NCBI RefSeq assembly: GCF_900106535.1
Contig: NZ_FNOH01000004.1
Location: 558,001-622,000, forward strand
From: Myxococcus xanthus
GTDB taxonomy: Bacteria > Myxococcota > Myxococcia > Myxococcales > Myxococcaceae
Reading direction: 5' to 3'
DNA: 64,000 nt
Shown: one piece after another, positions 35,408 to 42,971 of the stretch
Layout of the letters: each line of letters opens with the position of its first letter
Position numbering within the stretch: position 1 is the stretch's first letter
The notes under the pieces: model-generated
Database searches by the model: none
The model's input: the letters and a program-made list of their open reading frames with translations, nothing else
Told to the model about the DNA's origin: nothing
Position numbers and translations under genes: made by a program

Positions 35408-36196
35408 CTATCCGTCGAAGCGCCTCCGCCGCAGGTCCAGCATCCACGCCTCCAGCGCGGCCACGGCCTCGTCGGGCGGCGACTCAGGCAGCACCGAGTC
35501 CGCCCGCGCGGCTTCGAGCACCTCGAACGCACGCGACACCTCGCCGCGCCACCGCGCGCTCAGAGCCTCCGGAAGCTCGCTCTTCTCCCCGCGCAGCTTC
35601 TGCTCCACCAGGGCATGGGCCTCCACGAAGCCGTACTGCGACAGCAGCTCCGTGACGTCCGTCTCCACCACGCCAGTCCGCAGCGCATGGGTCCCCGTCA
35701 ACGTGGTGCGCAGCACGTAGAGCAGCCGCTTCGCCGAACGGAAACCGCTCTTCTCCCACTCGCGAAGCTGTCCCTGGGCAAAGCCGTTGTAGTGCCGGTA
35801 CATCTTGCGAGACAGCACCGCGCGCACCAGCGGACGCAGCGACTCCAGCTCCGGAGACACGCGCAGGGGGATGGCCCCCAACACCCGCTCCAGGTAGTTC
35901 CCATTGCCTTGCAGGATGCCCTGGAGCACCGGCAGCAGTTCGTTGGACGAGTAGTCCACCTCCACGCCCTCCAGCACCTCCAGTCGCTCCGTGGGGACAT
36001 GCACGGGCTGCAGCGTCAACAACGCCGCGGTATGCGCGACGTGGATGGACTTCAGGTCCAGGTCGCTGTCCGGCGAGGGGAAGCCATAGGCGTGCGCTCC
36101 GGACAGGGAGACGACCAGATGCGCGCGGTGCCGGGACTCCTCGTCCAGCACCCGGTCCGCCATCGCGCGTTGATGTTCCGTCAAAGTGCCCTTCAT
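35408..36196 (-). CDS. RlaP/YcgL-type nucleotidyltransferase (second of pair)
   Basis: 262 residues. LSGAHAYGFPSPDSDLDLKSIHV near residue 28 has the GS/GA...SDxD signature of polymerase-beta-type nucleotidyltransferases; VDYSSNELLPVLQGILQGNGNYLE and HYNGFAQGQL are characteristic of PF10127 (COG3541, RlaP). RlaP proteins were predicted to take part in RNA repair. GGAGG eight bases before the ATG sets the start, which overlaps the stop of the other nucleotidyltransferase gene by four bases. The substrate and partner ligase are unknown; no RNA ligase gene is in the window. Convergent with the serine hydrolase gene. Confidence 0.82.
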   Translation of the reverse strand: MKGTLTEHQRAMADRVLDEESRHRAHLVVSLSGAHAYGFPSPDSDLDLKSIHVAHTAALLTLQPVHVPTERLEVLEGVEVDYSSNELLPVLQGILQGNGNYLERVLGAIPLRVSPELESLRPLVRAVLSRKMYRHYNGFAQGQLREWEKSGFRSAKRLLYVLRTTLTGTHALRTGVVETDVTELLSQYGFVEAHALVEQKLRGEKSELPEALSARWRGEVSRAFEVLEAARADSVLPESPPDEAVAALEAWMLDLRRRRFDG

Positions 36197-37488
36197 TCCG
36201 AATCCCTCCACCCCATGGCCGGGGCCTCCGGCGCGTCACGTCCCAGCGGCCCGGGTTCCTTCAGCACCCAGCGCCGCGCCAACTCCTCGCCCACGCGCCG
36301 CAGCAACCGGTCCGCGCGTTCGTAGTCCGGATGCTCTGGCAGACGGCTCTCCCGATGCGCGGCCTCCAGGTCCGGCGCAAGGGCCTCCGCGTCCCGCAGC
36401 ACGTCTTCCAGCGGCACGCGGCCCGCCTTGATGTCCAGCAGCCGCGCCTTCAGTGCGCCAGAGGCCTCGAAGACGGGCGCGCCCTCGCGCAGCCACCCTG
36501 TCGCCGTGGCCACCAGCCGCAGCAGGTTGTAGGCGTTCTTCGGGCGCAGCTCGCGCGCGGAGGGAGGCCGCTGACCGCCGCTTCGCGCATAGGCGGTGAG
36601 CGCCTTGAAGTCGTTGGCCGCCAACAGCCCCTGGTCCCAGAGCGAGCGGTAGAGCTGCTTCACGTACGTCTTCGCCGCCAGCAGCGCGTCCTGCGCCGAC
36701 GGCGCCTCGCGGGGCGACACGGCCGACAGCCGGCGCGCCACCTCGTCCAGGTCCGGCGCGGGCTCCTCGCACAGCCATTCGAGCAGCAGGTCCCGATGCT
36801 CCGCCAGCCGCTGGCTGCGGGTGAGCTTGTCGAGCTGGCTCATGGCGTAACGCCCGAAGCTGCCGAACAGGGCCTTGGACACGAAGGCGTCGCGCTCCGC
36901 CAGGAGCCACTCGCCCACCGGGTCCAACGCCTTCGCGCCCGGCACGAAGAGCGTCTCCAGCGTGTTCGGGTCCGCGCGGAGCGCCTGCTCCACCGCCTTG
37001 TGGACCTCCCAGTACATGGTGCTGCCATCCGCGCTCACCAAATCCCTGGGCGCGTCGACCAGTCCGAACCGCCAGGGGAGCGGCAAGGCGAACACGCCGC
37101 GCACATCCACGTCCGAGCGCTCGTCGGCAAGCCCCCATGCATGGCTGCCCACGCGCGTCTCCAGCACCACACATGGCGTCAGCGCGCTCCAGGCCGCCTC
37201 GCGGCGCTGGGCGAACTGCACCTGCCCCGGGCGCCGGGGCACCAGCTCGTCCCGCGCGAACCACACCTCCCCCACGCCGACAATCTGCACGTCGAAGCCG
37301 CCATCATGCGCGCGGACCACACGGCCCACGACGCCCTGCGGAATGCGGCGGCCTCCCGAGGCCAGGCGCTCCACGCGCGTCGTCACCTCGGTGCCGTGCG
37401 GCAGCGGCACCGACAACCGGTCCACCTGCTCCAGCCCCCGGATGCGCGCGCCGCCTGGGGAAGGAGCCTCCGTCGATGAATCACTCAT
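36193..37488 (-). CDS. RlaP/YcgL-type nucleotidyltransferase with N-terminal extra domain (first of pair)
   Basis: 431 residues. The nucleotidyltransferase signature VGSHAWGLADERSDVDVRGVF is at about residue 113, preceded by a ~100-residue domain (HGTEVTTRVERLASGGRRIPQGVVGRVV) that looks like a small beta-barrel, possibly nucleic-acid binding. TMYWEVHKAVEQALRADPNTLETLF is typical of PF10127. The C-terminal half is helical. It is the upstream gene of a coupled pair (four-base overlap). Two different members side by side suggests they form a heterodimer or act in sequence on RNA ends; that is inference. Confidence 0.78.
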   Translation of the reverse strand: MSDSSTEAPSPGGARIRGLEQVDRLSVPLPHGTEVTTRVERLASGGRRIPQGVVGRVVRAHDGGFDVQIVGVGEVWFARDELVPRRPGQVQFAQRREAAWSALTPCVVLETRVGSHAWGLADERSDVDVRGVFALPLPWRFGLVDAPRDLVSADGSTMYWEVHKAVEQALRADPNTLETLFVPGAKALDPVGEWLLAERDAFVSKALFGSFGRYAMSQLDKLTRSQRLAEHRDLLLEWLCEEPAPDLDEVARRLSAVSPREAPSAQDALLAAKTYVKQLYRSLWDQGLLAANDFKALTAYARSGGQRPPSARELRPKNAYNLLRLVATATGWLREGAPVFEASGALKARLLDIKAGRVPLEDVLRDAEALAPDLEAAHRESRLPEHPDYERADRLLRRVGEELARRWVLKEPGPLGRDAPEAPAMGWRDSE

Positions 37489-37571
37489 GGGGTCATCACC
37501 TCTCGAATCGATGCGAAAGCCGCCCAGGGACGGCGGGACGAGCGCCCCCCTGACCCGACCCGAGGCGGGCC

Positions 37572-38990
37572 TCAGCGCCGGGTAGACGCCGCCGCATCAC
37601 GGCCCAGCTCCGCCGCCAGCCGCTCGTCGGGGTCCGGCCGCTTGTCGCGCAGGGTGACGAACTCCTCGGCCGCGGTGGGGTGGATGCCCACGGTGGCATC
37701 GAGCTGCTTCTTGGTGACGCCACACTTCACCGCCACCGCCAGTCCCTGGATGATTTCCGGTGCGTCCGTCCCCACCATGTGACAGCCGAGCACGCGGTTG
37801 GACTCGCGCTCCACGACCACCTTCATCATGGTGCGCTCGTTACGCCCGCTCAGGGTGTGCTTCATGGGGCGGAAGCTGGTGACATAGATGTCCAGCTTCC
37901 CATGACGCTCCCGTGCCTCCTGCTCCGTCAGCCCCACGGAGGCCACGGGCGGCTGGCTGAAGACAGCCGACGGTACGTTGGTGTGGTCCATCTGCGTCGG
38001 GTTGTCGTTGAAGAGCGTCTCCGCCAGGGCACGCCCTTCCGAGATGGCCACCGGCGTGAGGTTGATGCGGTCGGTGATGTCGCCCACCGCATAGATGCTC
38101 TCCACCGAGGTGCGGGACCACGCGTCCACCACCACCGCGCCGCGCGCGTCCAGCGTCACTCCCACTTCCTCCAGTCCCAGCCCCCCCGAGTTGGGAACGC
38201 GCCCGGTGGCGAACAGCACCGCGTCCGCCTCCACCGTCTCGCCCCCGCCCGTCAGCAGGCTCACCCCACCCTCGGCTCGCTTTTCGATGTCCCGGATGAA
38301 GGTGTCCGTCATCAGCTCGATGCCCTTCTTGCGCATCTCGTCCGTGAGGAAGGAGCGGACGTCGTCATCGAACCCACCCAGCACGCTGGCGCCGCGAATC
38401 AACATCGTCACCTTGGAGCCCAGCCCGTGGAAGACGCCCGCCAGCTCCACGCCGATGTACCCGGCCCCGACGACGGCCAGCCGCCGAGGCAGCTCGGGGA
38501 AGGACAGCGCCTCATCGGAGGTGATGGCGTGCTCGATGCCGGTGATGTCGGGCGGCAGGTAGGGCCGCGAGCCCGTGGCAATCAGGATGCGCTCGGCCGT
38601 GTACAGCTTTCCGGCCACCTCCACCGTGTGCGGGTCCACCACGCGCCCGCGCCCTTCCAGCAGCGTCACGCCCGAGTCGCGCAACAAGCGCGCATACACG
38701 CCACGCAGCCGGTCCAACTCCTTGTCCTTGGCGGCCAGCAGCTTGCTCCAGGTGAACAGCGGCTCCTGGACCGTCCAGCCATAGCCCTCCGCGTCCTGGA
38801 ACTCCTCCCGGAAGTGTGCTCCGTACACCAGGAGCTTCTTGGGCACGCAACCACGGTGGACACACGTGCCGCCCACGTCGCGGTCCTCACACAGCGCCAC
38901 CCCGGCCCCGTGTGCCCCGGCCCTGCGGCTGGCCGCCACACCGCCAGAGCCGCCGCCAATGGTGAACAGGTCGAAGTCGTATCGGGCCAT
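37572..38990 (-). CDS. gor: Glutathione reductase-type disulfide oxidoreductase
   Basis: 472 residues, FAD/NAD(P) enzyme. The redox pair lies in GGTCVHRGCVPKKLLVYGAHF, where the CxxxxC plus PKKLLVYG is typical of glutathione reductase rather than lipoamide dehydrogenase. FAD motif FTIGGGSGGVAASRRAG at the start, NADPH motif VVGAGYIGVELAGVFHGLG mid-protein, and the active-site His in VGIHPTAAEEFVTLR near the end are present. It would keep glutathione or a related thiol reduced. Start at MARYDF, with GAGGAG about 11 bases upstream; the longer frame lacks a signal. Confidence 0.9.
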   Translation of the reverse strand: MARYDFDLFTIGGGSGGVAASRRAGAHGAGVALCEDRDVGGTCVHRGCVPKKLLVYGAHFREEFQDAEGYGWTVQEPLFTWSKLLAAKDKELDRLRGVYARLLRDSGVTLLEGRGRVVDPHTVEVAGKLYTAERILIATGSRPYLPPDITGIEHAITSDEALSFPELPRRLAVVGAGYIGVELAGVFHGLGSKVTMLIRGASVLGGFDDDVRSFLTDEMRKKGIELMTDTFIRDIEKRAEGGVSLLTGGGETVEADAVLFATGRVPNSGGLGLEEVGVTLDARGAVVVDAWSRTSVESIYAVGDITDRINLTPVAISEGRALAETLFNDNPTQMDHTNVPSAVFSQPPVASVGLTEQEARERHGKLDIYVTSFRPMKHTLSGRNERTMMKVVVERESNRVLGCHMVGTDAPEIIQGLAVAVKCGVTKKQLDATVGIHPTAAEEFVTLRDKRPDPDERLAAELGRDAAASTRR

Positions 38991-39113
38991 GCGTTTTGAC
39001 TCTCCTCGGTGGCATTCGCGAATGAGCTTGAAGAGATAGCGCTCGGATGGGGCGTCGCGCACCGTCGACGTGCGCCTCCGCCGCGTAATCCGGGCCGCCC
39101 CACTCGCCGCGTG

Positions 39114-41948
39114 TCAGGCGCCGGACAGGGCCAGGACGCTGTCCCGCAGGCGGCCCAGCAAGAGCCGCGTCACTTCCAGCTCCGCCCGGCACCGCTCGAG
39201 CCGCTCGGGCATGTCCTCCAGCAGCCCGGAGTCCGCCTGCAACTCGATGTCGCGGGCCTGGGACTCCAGCGCGCTGGCGCCGAACCAGGCCGCGTTCGAC
39301 TTGAGCGTATGCGCCGCCCGGCCCAGGTCGTCCGCGTGCCCACGCCCCAGGGCCGAGTACGCGTCCTCCAGGAGCGCCGGCATGCTGTGCAGCGCGGTGT
39401 CGATGAGTTCGGGGAGAATCTGCGCCGCCTGCGCCCCCAGCTCCGCCCACAGCCGGGCGAGCGCGGCAGACTCCAGGCCCGGGATGCGCGCCGCGTCCGG
39501 CAGGCCTTCCATGACCGTTTGCAGCGGCGTCAGCGCGACCGCGCCGCTCGCGACCCGCCGCTCCGGTGCCACCTCCGAACGCCGGGGCTGGCAGCGCAGC
39601 AGCGCCGCCGTCAGCGCCTCCACGCGGATGGGCTTGCCCAGGAAGTCATCCATGCCCGCCGAGAAGCACTGCTCCCGGTCGGAGTCCATGGCGTTGGCCG
39701 TCATCGCGATGACCCAGGGCTGCGCCTTGGGCGGCAGTTCCTGGCGGATGCGGCGCGTGGCCTCCAGGCCGTCCATCTCCGGCATCTGCAGGTCCATGAG
39801 GACCGCGTCGTAGCGCTTCTGGGACAACGCCTGCAGCGCCTGGCGTCCGTTCAGCGCCACGTCAGCGCGGTAGCCGAGCCGCTCCAGCACCAGCAGCGCC
39901 AGCTTCTGATTGGTGGCGTTGTCCTCCACCAGGAGGATGTCCAGCGGCACGGTGTCCCCCGGCCGCTCCCCCGGAAAGGGCCCCGCTCGCGAGGGCCGCG
40001 TCTGCCGGGGCTCCGGGAGCTGGGGAAGGTGCTGCGAGAAGCACGACACCAGCGCGTCGTAGAGCTGCGAGTCCTTCAGCGGACGCGACAACACGCCCGC
40101 GAACAGGCCCTCGGGGGGATTGCCCCGCCGGCCCGGCGTCGACACCAGCACCAGGGGAAGGGCCCGCGTCTCCTCGCGCTGCCGGATGCGCTCGGCCAGC
40201 GCGGTGCCATCCAGCCCCGGCATGTGATGGTCAATGAGCACCGCGTCGAACGAAGCCCCCGCCTCGAGTTGGGCGAGCGCGTCCATCCCCGACGCGGACT
40301 CCACGGGCACCAGGCCCCACGCCTGGAGCTGCCGGCCCAGCAACCTTCGAAACAGAGCGTTGTCATCCACGACGAGCACGCGCCGGCCCTGGAGCAGCCC
40401 CTGCTCCTGGCGCGGCTGCACCGCGTAGGCTTGTGGCGCAGCCTGGGCGCGCAGGGTGAAGCGGAAGGTGGTGCCTTGTCCGGGCACGCCCTCACTCTCC
40501 ACCCAGATGGTGCCGCCCATGGCCTCCACCAGCCGCTTGGAGATGGCCAACCCCAGCCCCGTGCCACCAAAGCGCCGCGACACGGAGGCATCCAGTTGGT
40601 TGAACGGCTGGAACAGCCCGGTGCGCCGGTCGTCGGGAATCCCCAGGCCGGTGTCCTGCACGCTGAAGGTCAGCTCCCAGTCCGCCGCGCCCTCCGTGCC
40701 GCCCAGGGCCAATCCCTCCACGCTCACCACCGCGCCGCCGTGTTCGGTGAACTTGAGCGCGTTGCCCACCAGGTTGAGCAGCACCTGGCGGAGGCGCGAC
40801 GCATCGCCCACCAACATCTGCGGCAGCGGCGGCGCGAGGTCACACCCCAGGTCCAGCCCCTTCTCGCTGGCGCGCACGGCCATCAGGTCCAGGACGGACT
40901 CCACGCACTGGCGCAGGTCGAAGGGCCGCAGCTCCGCCTCGAAGCGACCGGCCTCGATCTTGGAGAAGTCCAGCACGTCGTTGAGCAACGTCAGCAGCGC
41001 CTCGCTGCTCTGCCGGATGGTGGCGACGAAGTCGCGCTGCTCTTCCGTCAGCGCCCGGTCCAGGAGCAGGCCCGTCATGCCGATGATGGCGTTCATCGGC
41101 GTGCGGATTTCGTGGCTCATGGTGGCCAGGAACAGGCTCTTGGCCTGATTGGCCGCCTCCGCCGCCTTGCGTGCCCGTTCGAGGTCGGTGATGTCGTGGT
41201 AGATGGCGATGAAGCCAAGCTGCCGCCCGCCCACCGACACCGGCAGCGCCCGCAGCTCCACGTCCACCACGCTGCCATCCTTGCGGACCCGCCGGGTGAC
41301 GGAGCGCAGCCGCCCGCGCTGCACGACCTCGCGCGACGCCTGCTCCGCTTCCGGGAGGACGGTGGGCTCGGTGGCGACCAGTTCGAAGATGTGCTTGCCG
41401 AGCGCTTCTGCCGGCGAATACCCGAACAGGCGCGTGGCCTCGGGGTTCCACGACAGCACGCGGAACTGGCGGGTGATGGTGATGATGGCCACCGGGCTGT
41501 TGATGACCACCGCCTCGAAGAACTCCTTCTGCTGCCGGAGCGAGGCCTCCACCTCCAGGCGGGCCGTCATGTCATGGAGCTGCAAGACCCAGCCCCCGTC
41601 CCCTTCTCCGGGCAGGGGCAGCGTCACCACCCGCAGGTAGTGCGCGGGGCCAGAGCCGCCTGGGCGATGCCCGGCCAGCTCCGTCTCGCGCAGGGCGGCA
41701 TCGGCGGGAGCGCGGGGCTCGGGAGGACGCCAGCCGGGCAGGAGCAGCCCCACCGGCTGCCCCACGAGTCTGGTACGCGGCCCGAAGATGCGTTCCGCGG
41801 CGCGGTTGACCTCCACGATGCGCTGCCCAGCATCCAGCACGAGCACCCCATCCCGCGAGTGCTCGAAAATCGCTGCATGTGCGCTTGACGCCAGGTCAGC
41901 CACCCTTCCCCCTGCCACGAGAATGAAGGCCCGCTCGGACCGCATCAT
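39114..41948 (-). CDS. Hybrid histidine kinase (PAS-PAS-HK-REC-REC-HPt)
   Basis: 944 residues, no membrane segment, so a cytosolic phosphorelay protein. In order: PAS ~20-125, PAS ~143-255, HisKA with phospho-His279 in ATMSHEIRTPMNA, an ATPase domain with N box (LNLVGNALKFTEHGG), DTGLGI and GGTGLGLAI, receiver 1 (VLVVDDN...LIDHHMPG), receiver 2 (LLVEDN...LMDLQMPEMDG), and a C-terminal HPt with AHTLKSNAAWFGA. This is the BarA/ArcB-like layout with an extra receiver. Receiver 1 keeps the Asp but lacks the usual Lys context (VLSRPLKD may serve), so it may be less active. No response regulator gene is adjacent, as is common in myxobacteria. Confidence 0.93.
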   Translation of the reverse strand: MMRSERAFILVAGGRVADLASSAHAAIFEHSRDGVLVLDAGQRIVEVNRAAERIFGPRTRLVGQPVGLLLPGWRPPEPRAPADAALRETELAGHRPGGSGPAHYLRVVTLPLPGEGDGGWVLQLHDMTARLEVEASLRQQKEFFEAVVINSPVAIITITRQFRVLSWNPEATRLFGYSPAEALGKHIFELVATEPTVLPEAEQASREVVQRGRLRSVTRRVRKDGSVVDVELRALPVSVGGRQLGFIAIYHDITDLERARKAAEAANQAKSLFLATMSHEIRTPMNAIIGMTGLLLDRALTEEQRDFVATIRQSSEALLTLLNDVLDFSKIEAGRFEAELRPFDLRQCVESVLDLMAVRASEKGLDLGCDLAPPLPQMLVGDASRLRQVLLNLVGNALKFTEHGGAVVSVEGLALGGTEGAADWELTFSVQDTGLGIPDDRRTGLFQPFNQLDASVSRRFGGTGLGLAISKRLVEAMGGTIWVESEGVPGQGTTFRFTLRAQAAPQAYAVQPRQEQGLLQGRRVLVVDDNALFRRLLGRQLQAWGLVPVESASGMDALAQLEAGASFDAVLIDHHMPGLDGTALAERIRQREETRALPLVLVSTPGRRGNPPEGLFAGVLSRPLKDSQLYDALVSCFSQHLPQLPEPRQTRPSRAGPFPGERPGDTVPLDILLVEDNATNQKLALLVLERLGYRADVALNGRQALQALSQKRYDAVLMDLQMPEMDGLEATRRIRQELPPKAQPWVIAMTANAMDSDREQCFSAGMDDFLGKPIRVEALTAALLRCQPRRSEVAPERRVASGAVALTPLQTVMEGLPDAARIPGLESAALARLWAELGAQAAQILPELIDTALHSMPALLEDAYSALGRGHADDLGRAAHTLKSNAAWFGASALESQARDIELQADSGLLEDMPERLERCRAELEVTRLLLGRLRDSVLALSGA

Positions 41949-41990
41949 GCCAGACGCGCGCGCGGACCAGGTCCGTGTTGCGACGAGCCG

Positions 41991-42587
41991 TCAGCGGCTG
42001 TTCCACCAGGCCTTGAACTCGTTCCAGGAAATCTTCCCGGTGCGGTCCGTGTCGACGATGTCGACGGCGATTTCCAGCTCCTCGTCGGAGATGTTCTGCC
42101 CCAGCGCCTCCAGCAAGCGCGCGAACTCCGCACGGTCGATGGTGCCGGTCCGGTCGCGGTCGTACCGCTGGAAGATGTCGAGCACCTCGTCGCCGGAACT
42201 GGTGAACTCGTCCACCGCGGCGTGGGTGGGCGCCAGGGGCTGGAGCCCCGCGGACGTCGTCTCCACCTGCTCGACGAAGGGCACCCCTGTCGTGGGCCGC
42301 TCACGCCGAGACTTGGAGGTCCGCCGCGTCGCCGCCTTGCGCGTGGTGGCCTTCTTCGCGGTGGTCTTCTTGGCCGCTGCCTTCTTCGCCGTCGTCTTCT
42401 TCGCGGGGGCCTTCTTCGCAGCCGCCTTCTTCGCCGTCGTCTTCTTCGCCGTCGTCTTCTTCTTCGTGGTGGTCTTCTTCGCGCCGTGCGCCTTGCCAGC
42501 CGCCTTCTTCGGCGTGGCCTTCTTCGCCGTCGCGGTACGCCGGGATGACTTCTTCGCAACAGCCGTCTTGCGTGACTTCGTCGCCAT
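41991..42587 (-). CDS. Histone H1-like protein fused to two EF-hands
   Basis: 198 residues in two parts. Residues 1-~95 are almost only Lys, Ala, Thr and Arg, in KKTTAKKAAAKK-type repeats like the tails of histone H1 and bacterial H1-like proteins, so this part should bind DNA. A ~40-residue linker follows. Residues 143-154 (DRDRTGTIDRAE) and 179-190 (DTDRTGKISWNE) are two canonical EF-hand loops with acidic residues at positions 1, 3 and 12, so a calcium-binding pair is expected. The start has GGGAGGGG upstream and a promoter 27 bases further. A calcium-sensitive DNA-binding protein is the natural inference. Confidence 0.85.
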   Translation of the reverse strand: MATKSRKTAVAKKSSRRTATAKKATPKKAAGKAHGAKKTTTKKKTTAKKTTAKKAAAKKAPAKKTTAKKAAAKKTTAKKATTRKAATRRTSKSRRERPTTGVPFVEQVETTSAGLQPLAPTHAAVDEFTSSGDEVLDIFQRYDRDRTGTIDRAEFARLLEALGQNISDEELEIAVDIVDTDRTGKISWNEFKAWWNSR

Positions 42588-42613
42588 GATGAACCCCTCC
42601 CTGGACGGCGCGC

Positions 42614-42641
42614 ATCGTAGCGCTCCCTCGTTCGGGTCCAA
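42614..42641 (-). promoter_or_regulatory. Predicted promoter of the H1-like/EF-hand gene
   Basis: On the minus strand TTGGAC (42641-42636) and TACGAT (42619-42614) are 16 bases apart, about 27 bases before the start codon. Confidence 0.5.
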
Positions 42642-42971
42642 GCATCGGCACGCGCCCCAACCCACCCATTATGCGGTGCGGCCTCCGTCCCCTGGCGAAC
42701 GCGGACGGTGGGGAGGGCCTGAAATCAAGTCCAAAACATGGTCCAAGATGACCCACCCAGCGGATTCAAAGCCCAGGCTACCCTGGAACCCCGGGAGGCA
42801 AACTGCTAGCAGGCCGTCCGCCAGCCTTCTTGACTGCTTGCCGCACCGTGTTGGTAGCAAGAAGGGCCCGCGAGATGTTCACATGCCGCCGTGCGCCGCG
42901 AACAGGGCCGCCCGCACGCTCGCTACTGCGCCGCCAATCCTGCCCGGCCCCCACTGGAACCCCGCGTCGGA
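42642..42971. other. Divergent intergenic region upstream of the RIO kinase
   Basis: No RNA gene is visible. TTGACT (42830-42835) with TAGCAA (42855-42860), 19 bases apart, is a weak candidate promoter for the RIO kinase. An in-frame GTG at 42891 would add 27 residues to it, but the added part looks non-coding. Confidence 0.35.
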
